A stretch of DNA of 64,000 bases from Dehalobacter restrictus DSM 9455 (GTDB taxonomy: Bacteria > Bacillota > Desulfitobacteriia > Desulfitobacteriales > Syntrophobotulaceae), in the NCBI RefSeq assembly GCF_000512895.1, contig NZ_CP007033.1, positions 1,475,001 to 1,539,000 of the forward strand, given 5' to 3'. The notes under the pieces are model-generated. The model worked only from the letters and a program-made list of their open reading frames with translations, ran no database searches and was not told the origin of the DNA. The number at the start of each line of letters is the position of its first letter. Position 1 is the first letter of the stretch. Below are positions 35,210 to 42,617 of the stretch, in pieces. Both the position numbers and the translations under genes were made by a program.

Positions 35210-37156
35210 CTAATACCAGTATTGCGTATACCCGTCCCAATTATCAAATGACATATAGAATGAGTCTCCGTAGTACATTCCACCGCTGAACGCATTCGAG
35301 CCATACCTTGTTTGAAGGTCATTCAGCATAGCCTCCAGCCACACAAGATAAGCATTGAAATGATTATCCAGCACGTCGGATTCAGCAGAATCTGTCTCAG
35401 GGGTAACCGTAAATACGATAAATGCACTTCCATCATGGGAAGTATCGGTATTACCCTGATAGGTAGTCACGGTAACGGCATATTTTATTGTTTGGCCTGC
35501 AATCACGTTTGTGCCGTAGGCATCCTGAATATAAGAAGCCATATTGGAAAAGACACTGTAAATGGCCGGGAGAATTTCCGGCAGCGTTTTATTAATATTC
35601 TCCGAGAGCATTGGTCTTAACAGGTTAATCGGAACTGCAAAGTTTAAGTTCTGGCCGCCATAATACACAGCAGCAGTGATACCAATAACTTTCCCCTGAT
35701 CATCCACCAGCGCCCCGCCGCTTGAACCGGAACTGATCGGAGCAGAAATCTGAATATATGTCGTTCCGTTAATATCTCTGGATTTTGTGCTGATTAAACC
35801 GTTAGATATAGTATCCTCCAATCCAAACGGGTTGCCGATCGCATAGATATTATCCCCTGTTTCAATCAGGCTGGAATCACCGAGGGAGACAGCAGTCAAT
35901 CCTGTCGCACTAATTTTAAGTATGGCCAGATCGGTTGTTTCGTTATAGCTTAAGACCTTTTGGACATCATAGGTTATTCCTGCAGCTGTTTTTACTTTCG
36001 CGCTGTACGAACCTTTAATGACATGATAGTTCGTCGCGACTTTGCCGCTGGAATCAACAATAAACCCGCTGCCGCTCCCCAAAGCATTCCCGCTGCTATC
36101 ATAGGTCTCAATGTAAACGATAGAAGGGCTGACCTTGGCAAAGATCTCTTTGGCGGTTAAGGTCCCTCCCGTTTCAATCCCAAGGTAACTGTTGACCAGG
36201 GATGATGAAATTGCAGCTTCCCCACCAAGTATATTCAGCTGTGTAATACTGGAGCTTAGGGCTGATAAGTAATTATTAATGCGGCTGTCCGATGTTTTTC
36301 CGGTCAAGATGATCGGTGAGCTCAATTTGGCGGCATAGGATGAGCCTGCCAAGGCATCGGCAAAATTATTACCGGTTGCTAAAAATGTATTGTCAAAGGC
36401 ATATTCGGACTCAAAAGCTTTCAAAACCGCTAGATTTGTTGCGTAGCGATCGGTGCCTTGAATGCGTGTCGGGCTTGGAAGCGCGTTGACGACTGAATCA
36501 TTGATCTCAGCAGTATTACCGATCACATAGGTTTGCTGAATACTGTTGTTTGCTACATATTGTTTCAGACTTTCACTGACCGTACTCTTGTCCACCAGGA
36601 TCATTGGAATTTGTTTTTTGCCGGCGTAGGATGAAACCGAAAGCGCATTCGGATAATCACCCCCGGGAGCGACGACAAGCATTCCGGATGTATTACCGAT
36701 ACGCTTAGCTATCTCAACCGAGGTATAATATCTGTCGCTTCCGGACAGTCGGGTAACTAAGATTCCCATCGACTTCAGCTGGGCTTCAACAGCCGTAGAA
36801 ACGACAGCTGTTCCACCGACAATATAGACATTCTTTGTGCCGAGCGCAGTCAGCGTGGACTTCGTAACTGCTGTTAGACTGTCTTTTTCCGTCAGTAAGA
36901 TCGGAGCATTATACTTGGCCGCCAGAGGGGTTGAGGCCAAGGCATCGGGAAAGTTACTTCCGCAGGCGATAATCGCCCACTGTGAACCTCCGGACCAACC
37001 TTCTTTGGCAATATTAGCGGCAGTGGTATATCGTGTATCCCCAGAAATCCGATGCGTAGAGATCGCGGATAATGCCAAAGCATCAGGGACAAATGCGCCC
37101 AGACATAAGATTAAAGTCAACGATACAAAAATGCATCGCTTTGCGTACATTTTCAC
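35210..37156 (-). CDS. Cell-wall-bound HtrA-like serine protease with CWB2 repeats
   Basis: 648 residues with a signal peptide (VSLTLILCLGAFV, cleavage after ALA), three cell-wall-binding type 2 repeats (about residues 35-125, 128-225 and 230-330; each with an RLSG/RISG/RIQG-D-RY motif) and a trypsin-like HtrA domain (about 340-525). The catalytic triad is intact: His in TNYHVIKG, Asp in TTDLAILK, Ser in SSGSSGGALV. No PDZ domain follows; instead there is an uncharacterised ~115-residue tail. CWB2 repeats bind secondary wall polymer, so this is a surface-exposed quality-control or processing protease. Start is GTG 37156, seven bases after AAAGGAG. Confidence 0.9.
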   Translation of the reverse strand: MKMYAKRCIFVSLTLILCLGAFVPDALALSAISTHRISGDTRYTTAANIAKEGWSGGSQWAIIACGSNFPDALASTPLAAKYNAPILLTEKDSLTAVTKSTLTALGTKNVYIVGGTAVVSTAVEAQLKSMGILVTRLSGSDRYYTSVEIAKRIGNTSGMLVVAPGGDYPNALSVSSYAGKKQIPMILVDKSTVSESLKQYVANNSIQQTYVIGNTAEINDSVVNALPSPTRIQGTDRYATNLAVLKAFESEYAFDNTFLATGNNFADALAGSSYAAKLSSPIILTGKTSDSRINNYLSALSSSITQLNILGGEAAISSSLVNSYLGIETGGTLTAKEIFAKVSPSIVYIETYDSSGNALGSGSGFIVDSSGKVATNYHVIKGSYSAKVKTAAGITYDVQKVLSYNETTDLAILKISATGLTAVSLGDSSLIETGDNIYAIGNPFGLEDTISNGLISTKSRDINGTTYIQISAPISSGSSGGALVDDQGKVIGITAAVYYGGQNLNFAVPINLLRPMLSENINKTLPEILPAIYSVFSNMASYIQDAYGTNVIAGQTIKYAVTVTTYQGNTDTSHDGSAFIVFTVTPETDSAESDVLDNHFNAYLVWLEAMLNDLQTRYGSNAFSGGMYYGDSFYMSFDNWDGYTQYWY

Positions 37157-37334
37157 TTTTTATCTCCTTTCACCTTACAGCTGATTATATCCTTACATAA
37201 TCCTCTATATGAAAGTGATTCTACCGTTATATTATATCATACCATTATTTACCGAAAAATAACGATCATAATTCTTTTTTTAAGCAGAAAATATGCAAAG
37301 AAATTTTGCGAGCATACCTGTGAGGCTCAAAAGG

Positions 37335-38447
37335 TTATCGGCTTAAACCGGAAGCCCAATGGATGGGATGAATCAAGATATAAAACGGGCCGGCGCTGCT
37401 TTCTTCGAGTTTTGGGTAAGGAAATGGTTCCCAGATACCGCCTGAATCGCTCATATAAGTGAAGTGTTGGATTATGGGTCCATAGGCAGTACCGATAATA
37501 CCATAATTGTGCGGATCTTCCCCGGCCATAATTGCCTGATAATTCGTAACGCCAAGCCTAATATTCTCTTCTGCCCCGTGGGAAGCAATGGTATATACTT
37601 TTCCAAATTGCTGTCGGAAATGAGCAATTTCCGACTTTAATCGTCTTTGCAACTCTTGTTTGACAGCCGGCGTTATATCCTGCGCAGATTTGAGATGATA
37701 TTGCAGGGAATAATCCGCCAAAGTCTCGTAATGCAGCCCAACTTCATGTCCTAGCGCCCTTACTTCTTTGAGAACTTCAGGATCAGCGGTGCCCCAACGA
37801 AAATAATAGGTACTTTTGACTCCTCTGAGATGTTCAATCTTTGCCATAGCTAAGGCATCCTCAGCGGATACATCCACATCATGCCTTAAAACAATAGTTT
37901 TCTTGGTAATCGGAACATGGTTATAGTAATCCATAACCCTTATAGGTTTGTAGCCAAGTAAGATAATTTCATCTAGAAATCCTTCATAGTTTTTTTGGTC
38001 CACCGGCAATATGATCTGTTTAATCGAAGCAGTTTCTGGCCGAAGTGTTAAATAGCGTATTGAGCTCACATGTCCGGGGTTTTTCGCCACAACCACATAT
38101 TTTCCTGCTGAAAGCCTTTTCTTAACCGGTGTTTTGCCAATGTACGTGTTATTGACATAGATTGGGATTCCCTGCGTCGTCGAATCGGTCTTGATGTCAA
38201 GATAATAGCTATCCAAGCCTGTTTGAACCGTAATTTCTTGGGCTTTCTCATCCAAAGTCACAATAGCCCCTATCTTTTCTAAATAATCACGGAAATAGAA
38301 AATAGTGTCCTGACTGAATAAGTGATTCGGAGTATGAAATTTAATGATATTAACTGGGATGAATAATTTTCCGGCCATTAGAACAACTGCCAGCAAAAGT
38401 ATGCCAACGATGGCTATCTGGGACTGTCGTGTAACGTTTAATTTCAT
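37335..38447 (-). CDS. Membrane-anchored PEGA-domain / polysaccharide-deacetylase-like protein
   Basis: 370 residues: an N-terminal membrane anchor (about residues 11-31), a short region resembling a copper-amine-oxidase-like fold (YLEKIGAIVTLDEKAQEITV), a PEGA beta-domain (YVNNTYIGKTPVKKRLSAGK), and a NodB-like domain with the metal-binding HDVD of VLRHDVDVS and HEVGLHYE. The C-terminal half matches deacetylase-like hydrolases of unknown substrate. It should act outside the membrane on glycans. It is separated from the CWB2 protease gene by 180 bases and could share a wall-related role. Confidence 0.7.
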   Translation of the reverse strand: MKLNVTRQSQIAIVGILLLAVVLMAGKLFIPVNIIKFHTPNHLFSQDTIFYFRDYLEKIGAIVTLDEKAQEITVQTGLDSYYLDIKTDSTTQGIPIYVNNTYIGKTPVKKRLSAGKYVVVAKNPGHVSSIRYLTLRPETASIKQIILPVDQKNYEGFLDEIILLGYKPIRVMDYYNHVPITKKTIVLRHDVDVSAEDALAMAKIEHLRGVKSTYYFRWGTADPEVLKEVRALGHEVGLHYETLADYSLQYHLKSAQDITPAVKQELQRRLKSEIAHFRQQFGKVYTIASHGAEENIRLGVTNYQAIMAGEDPHNYGIIGTAYGPIIQHFTYMSDSGGIWEPFPYPKLEESSAGPFYILIHPIHWASGLSR

Positions 38448-38685
38448 ATTCGCAGCTTTCCCCTGTCGTTCTTAAAAATATGTACCTGTCCATTTCTCAG
38501 AAAAAACATATGGCTTAAGACAAAATCATTTGTGAATTATCTTACAATATGATAATACGTATTATTTTTCATTATGTAAATATAAACTTTTCGGCTTCTA
38601 AAATAGGTTGACTGTATGATGCTGTGGAAAATTAACGAGCAGAACTTTATAATAAATACAACCAATTATTTGATTTGAGGTAGTT

Positions 38686-40230
38686 ATGAACAGAAAATCT
38701 TATGTTACCCGCATGCCTGATAAGACAGGAGCTTTCCTGCTCGCTTCCAAAATCATTGCCAAATACTGTGGCAATATTGTCCGCGTGAGCTACAATAAAG
38801 CGGTCGATCTTCACATGCTTTTTCTGGATGTTGAGGCAACAGCAGAAAACCATCAAAAGATCGCCAAAGAACTTGAAACAGTCGGCTACTTGAAAAATGA
38901 AATTTCTGAAACACGTGTCATTGAGGTCAATATCAAAATCCCGGATCAGCCTGGTGCCGTACTGCCTGTGCTGAAAATCCTGGATCTCTATAATATTAAT
39001 ATTTCGTATTTGAACTCGAGTGCCAACGGTACACCCTATCAGGATTTCAAAATGGGCCTGCTGATCGAAAATCCGGATATGATTAAAATGTTGCTCGATG
39101 ATATCAGCGTAGTTTATCAGATTGATATCATCGAATATGACGATTTTGAAAAGAATTTGGACAATACGATTTTCTATATCCGCCTGGCGAATGAAATGCA
39201 GCATATCCTTTCCTTAAGCACAGAGCAAACCATGGAATTCATCTCCGAATCCAACCGAATCCTCCAGATGCTGCAGGAAACCGGTGAGAGCCCCAAAAAA
39301 GTCTTTGGCTATATCCGTCGTTTTGCGTATTTTATCAGCAAGTACCGCGGCAGCCATTTCAGCGCCGACATCGATCAGGTCCAGATTAGCGAACAGGTCA
39401 CACTGTACAGCATTCAGCCGCCCTGTGGCAGCAACACCTATGTGCTTGCTTCAGCTGAAGAACTTGTTTTGGTTGATACCGGCTATGCAATCTATGCCGA
39501 AGAAATGTTCAAGATATTCAAGGTACTTTTCCCGGCCTGGGATACGCTGATTAAACGCGTCTTTATCACCCATGCCGATGTCGATCACTGCGGCCTGCTC
39601 TCCAAACTGGAAGGCATACGTATCGGCTTAAACCAAAAGAGTGCCGACAGTCTACGATGCCAAGCCGCCGGAATGCCCGACTACCGTGAAAACAGTGATC
39701 TGGGCTGGGGCTACAGCAAGCTCAGCCGGATCATCTCCGGCTATTCCCCGCCAAATCCCGGGCAGTTCGAGGTACTCGACGCCGACTCCCCGACCCCGGC
39801 ACCCGAAGAACACCAAGAACTGATCCCTATCGCGAAATTCACCGTTGCGGATCTGAAATTTCAGGTTTTCGAAGGCAGCGGTGGCCATCTTTACGGTGAG
39901 ATGATCTTTGTCTGCGAAGAATACGGTCTGGCATTTACCGGAGATAACCTCGTGAATATCAGCGGCTTCTCCGAGGAAAGAGCCGCGTTCAATTCCCTGG
40001 CACCTTACCTGATGCGGAGTGTGAACATCGACTCGCCAAAAGCAACCGAGATGCGCAGACAGATCATGAAGCTGCTGGGAGAATTAGAAGACAAAAATAA
40101 AAAGCCCTGCCTTGTCTGCTGTGGGCATGGACCCTTATCGGCACTGGAAAACGGGGAGCTTAAGGCTCTACAAAAGGCCAGGTTAAAACAGCCTCTAACT
40201 TGGTATTCACGCCAAATTTCAGGAGGATAA
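38686..40230 (+). CDS. ACT-ACT-metallo-beta-lactamase fusion protein
   Basis: 514 residues. Two ACT-like ligand-binding domains lie at about 1-75 and 80-155 (VTRMPDKTGAFLLASKI; VNIKIPDQPGAVLPVLKIL), then a helical linker and a metallo-beta-lactamase fold (about 240-495). The metal motif reads THADVDHCG, i.e. HxDxDH in place of HxHxDH; later ligands are GGHLYGEM, FTGDN and CCGHGP. A regulator or hydrolase controlled by an amino acid is plausible. GAGGT precedes the ATG. The last ~23 codons overlap, antisense, the end of the comA-like gene; see findings for a possible replaced C-terminus. Confidence 0.75.
   Translation: MNRKSYVTRMPDKTGAFLLASKIIAKYCGNIVRVSYNKAVDLHMLFLDVEATAENHQKIAKELETVGYLKNEISETRVIEVNIKIPDQPGAVLPVLKILDLYNINISYLNSSANGTPYQDFKMGLLIENPDMIKMLLDDISVVYQIDIIEYDDFEKNLDNTIFYIRLANEMQHILSLSTEQTMEFISESNRILQMLQETGESPKKVFGYIRRFAYFISKYRGSHFSADIDQVQISEQVTLYSIQPPCGSNTYVLASAEELVLVDTGYAIYAEEMFKIFKVLFPAWDTLIKRVFITHADVDHCGLLSKLEGIRIGLNQKSADSLRCQAAGMPDYRENSDLGWGYSKLSRIISGYSPPNPGQFEVLDADSPTPAPEEHQELIPIAKFTVADLKFQVFEGSGGHLYGEMIFVCEEYGLAFTGDNLVNISGFSEERAAFNSLAPYLMRSVNIDSPKATEMRRQIMKLLGELEDKNKKPCLVCCGHGPLSALENGELKALQKARLKQPLTWYSRQISGG
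40093..40134 (+). repeat. Direct repeat bordering the com cluster, left copy
   Basis: This 3' part of the ACT-metallo-beta-lactamase gene (AATAAAAAGCCCTGC ... GTGGGCATGG) is repeated with about 85% identity at 46308-46349, on the other side of the com-like cluster and in the same orientation. Confidence 0.55.
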
Positions 40231-40810
40231 TATTGATTCGTTCACTGAGAACACGAATCGACACGCCTAAAATGGAAGCTATCTCCTTATTGGACAACCT
40301 CTTGGTCAATAATCTCATGATTTCCTTTTCTTCAGGAGTTAATATATTTTTAAGAATTTCCACAGGCTTGACTGGAAAGTGCATTTCATCAATATCTATC
40401 TGAATTTTTGGAAAGGCTAAAGGACTTTGAAAAAAGTACGTTCTGCCATCCATGACCTTTAGAATGGCCTGGACCACTTCCCGGATATGCAAATCCTTTA
40501 TGATTACCCCCTGGGCCCCTTTACTCTTTGCTGCAATGACATACCCTTCCTGATTAAATTCAGTCATCAAAATGATTTTTACTGTGGGCGCAATTCGTTG
40601 GATTTGTTCGATCAAAGAGATTCCGTTGCTATCATTCAGATGGATATCCAGCAATACGACATCAGGCGGAGATTGACGGACAAAATCAAGGCATTCTTCC
40701 CCATTTTTTACAATCCCAACTGTTTCAATTTGCGGCTCCATGGAAAAAAGGAATTTGGTATTCTCCGCAAAAGGCCCGTGACTGTCAACAATTAAAACTT
40801 TAACGTTCAT
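40160..40810 (-). CDS. comA: ComA-like LuxR-family response regulator
   Basis: 216 residues: an N-terminal receiver with phosphoacceptor Asp55 (VVLLDIHLND) and switch Lys (VIIKD), and a C-terminal LuxR/NarL-type helix-turn-helix (LTPEEKEIMRLLTKRLSNKE). The usual second acidic residue of the pocket is Ser10 (IVDSHGPF). It is the cognate regulator expected for the ComP-like kinase; the name rests on cluster context more than on sequence. AGGTGGGTTAA precedes the ATG. It is cut off from comP by an IS110-type element, so its expression may no longer depend on the comXQP promoter. The 3' end overlaps the convergent metallo-beta-lactamase gene by 71 bases. Confidence 0.75.
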   Translation of the reverse strand: MNVKVLIVDSHGPFAENTKFLFSMEPQIETVGIVKNGEECLDFVRQSPPDVVLLDIHLNDSNGISLIEQIQRIAPTVKIILMTEFNQEGYVIAAKSKGAQGVIIKDLHIREVVQAILKVMDGRTYFFQSPLAFPKIQIDIDEMHFPVKPVEILKNILTPEEKEIMRLLTKRLSNKEIASILGVSIRVLSERINIILLKFGVNTKLEAVLTWPFVEP

Positions 40811-40859
40811 TTAACCCACCTAACTATCTCAATTTTTGAAATATATCAACGAATTACTC

Positions 40860-41201
40860 CGTCAATCGCAGTATTTCTTGAAACGCAATATTTTACATGA
40901 ATTTCGCCAGTGCTATCCAAAACTCACCCTATCATAACTCGCTGGGTCTATGCCCTTACATTCCTTCGTTCTGTTTATGGATAAAAGCGGAGATAGCGTT
41001 TAAGCTTTAATGCTGGGTCATGCCCTAATGGAGGTGATCTCCTTATCTCCGCTTTATCGGCGTGATTTCATGTTTCTTGCTTTGCTGTAACATAGCCACT
41101 TGCCTTGTCGGATGTCATGGGCGGCGCAGCCGTTTATATACCCTTGACATCTAGCACGTAACCAAAACCCTTGTAATGGGCTGTTTAAGCCGTATTTAGG
41201 C
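40860..41201 (-). ncRNA. Candidate structured RNA region of the IS110-type element
   Basis: The 3' non-coding flank has a 12-bp stem (AAAGCGGAGATA at 40984 with TATCTCCGCTTT at 41044), two similar segments GCTGGGTC-TATGCCCT (about 40941) and GCTGGGTCATGCCCT (about 41012), and a stem GCTGTTTAAGCC / GGCTTAAGCAGC at 41180-41211 overlapping the transposase stop. IS110-family elements encode a bridge RNA in a non-coding end; this is the best candidate region here, by inference only. Confidence 0.35.
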
Positions 41202-42491
41202 TTAAGCAGCTTGACTGCCAATTTGGTTCTTTCTGTATTCCCCAAGCACTAATTCTGCCTTGTATTCGGTTTGCTTTTTTACCAGATTGTATATTACTGT
41301 TATTACTTTTTTGGAAATAACAACAAGTGCTTGCTTCTTCTTAAGCGGATTGGTTTCACGCGTTTTCAGGTATTGGTAAAGTTCTTTCATTTCTTTGTTT
41401 ACCGCAACCATTGTCATGTCCATCAGGTATAAAATACTCCTTAAGTTTTTTCTTCCGCGCTTGGAGATTGCTGTTCCGCTTCTACTCTTGCCAGAGCTGT
41501 CTTCAACAAGGTTGTATCCGGCCATTTTGCTTATCTGACGCGGATGGTTAAATCTCATCGGATCGCCTATCTCGCCTAAAAAACTTGCTGCGGTGACCAC
41601 GCCTATGCCGGGGATGCTGAGAATTATTTCGCCGATTCCTGTCGCAGCCAGGGCCAGTTCCATTGTGTTTTCCACTTGTTCGAGCTGCTTTGTTAATAAT
41701 TCCAATTCCTCAATCATCAACTCTAATTTCAACTTTGACGACGCTGTTCCATAACTCACGCCTATGGAGTTTTGGGCTGCTTCTACAAGTTGCTGAGCCT
41801 TCTTCCTGCCTACTGTCTTTTTGACGACTTTCTTTATCTCGACAAGTACTCCCTCAACTCCCAATTCAAGTATCAGCGAAGGGAATGGACAGGTCTTTAA
41901 TATCTGCATGGACGCTTTCCCATTTAATGGACTTTTGAATACGAGTTTCATTTCAGGAAAGTATTCATCCATGACTGCTGTTATGGTATTTTTTAAAGCG
42001 TTATGCCGCTTCATCAGGCTGATCCTGGCGTTTGCCAACACTCTTAGTTCCGCGAATATATCCTGAGGCATATATACTTCGTAATACCTGCCGTCACGCA
42101 CAAGTTTCGCTATAGTTAGAGCGTCTTTCTTATCACTCTTGGTCTGGCTGTTGTCATCCAGCTCTTTGGCCTTTTTGGTGTGATAGGGATTAACCATGAC
42201 TACTTTTACTTCATGCATCAACAGATAGTTAGCCAGCGGCTTCCAGTAGTGCCCTGTGGGTTCCATTCCTACGATTACGTCGTCAAGTCTTTTGTTCTTG
42301 CAAATCACTTCAATGCTTGCTAAGATAGTTTCGAAGCCGGTTTTATCGTTCTGGAATTTCAGGGCTTTACCCAATTCTATGCCCCGATAATCTACGAACC
42401 GGGCCCACTGCGTTTCTTTGGCAATGTCGACTCCTACTATCAGTGTTTTAGGTGTTATTGCTTCTAGTTTTTGATTGTTACGGTTCTTCAT
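41202..42491 (-). CDS. IS110-family transposase
   Basis: 429 residues. The N-terminal RuvC-like DEDD domain shows the first Asp in VGVDIAKETQW, Glu in VGMEPTGHYW and the Asp pair in SDKKDALTIAKL; the C-terminal transposase_20 domain has IPGIGVVTAASFLGEIGD, FNHPRQISKMAGYN and the catalytic-serine region SGKSRSGTAISKRG. All look intact. GGGGGATGTAAACAG precedes the ATG. The family recombines DNA through an RNA-guided mechanism in characterised members. Confidence 0.92.
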   Translation of the reverse strand: MKNRNNQKLEAITPKTLIVGVDIAKETQWARFVDYRGIELGKALKFQNDKTGFETILASIEVICKNKRLDDVIVGMEPTGHYWKPLANYLLMHEVKVVMVNPYHTKKAKELDDNSQTKSDKKDALTIAKLVRDGRYYEVYMPQDIFAELRVLANARISLMKRHNALKNTITAVMDEYFPEMKLVFKSPLNGKASMQILKTCPFPSLILELGVEGVLVEIKKVVKKTVGRKKAQQLVEAAQNSIGVSYGTASSKLKLELMIEELELLTKQLEQVENTMELALAATGIGEIILSIPGIGVVTAASFLGEIGDPMRFNHPRQISKMAGYNLVEDSSGKSRSGTAISKRGRKNLRSILYLMDMTMVAVNKEMKELYQYLKTRETNPLKKKQALVVISKKVITVIYNLVKKQTEYKAELVLGEYRKNQIGSQAA

Positions 42492-42513
42492 CTGTTTACA
42501 TCCCCCTGATTCT

Positions 42514-42572
42514 CTGTGATTTTTGTGCGTTTGTCAGGCACACATAAAATCATAGCAGGGGGTTGTTTATTT
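42514..42572. repeat. Long imperfect hairpin on the 5' side of the IS110 transposase
   Basis: CCCCCTGATT...GTGATTTTTGTG pairs imperfectly with CACACATAAAATCAT...CAGGGGG. It lies immediately upstream of the transposase start and may be part of the element end or a transcript leader. Confidence 0.45.
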
Positions 42573-42617
42573 CTCAAAGATCATTTTCATTCATTACAGG
42601 AATGCTTCAATTGTATC

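Larger units (their letters stand above)
40850..42600 (-). mobile_element. IS110-family insertion element
   Basis: A transposase gene with about 350 non-coding bases on its 3' side and about 110 on its 5' side, lying between comP-like and comA-like genes. Exact ends are not resolved, as this family lacks conventional long terminal repeats and often makes no target duplication. The borders given are the limits of neighbouring genes and are approximate. Confidence 0.65.

Noticed and set aside
38647-39204. 185-codon leftward frame opposite the ACT-metallo-beta-lactamase gene
   Set aside because: It is antisense to conserved ACT-domain codons and has no independent support.
40160-40810. comA-like gene considered as an unrelated NarL-type regulator
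   Set aside because: Not fully excluded, but its orientation, position after comP and its own ribosome binding site right beside the IS insertion make the com assignment the simpler reading.
41054-41245. 63-codon leftward frame across the IS110 transposase stop
   Set aside because: It overlaps a hairpin and the end of the transposase in another frame, with no ribosome binding site or recognisable pattern.
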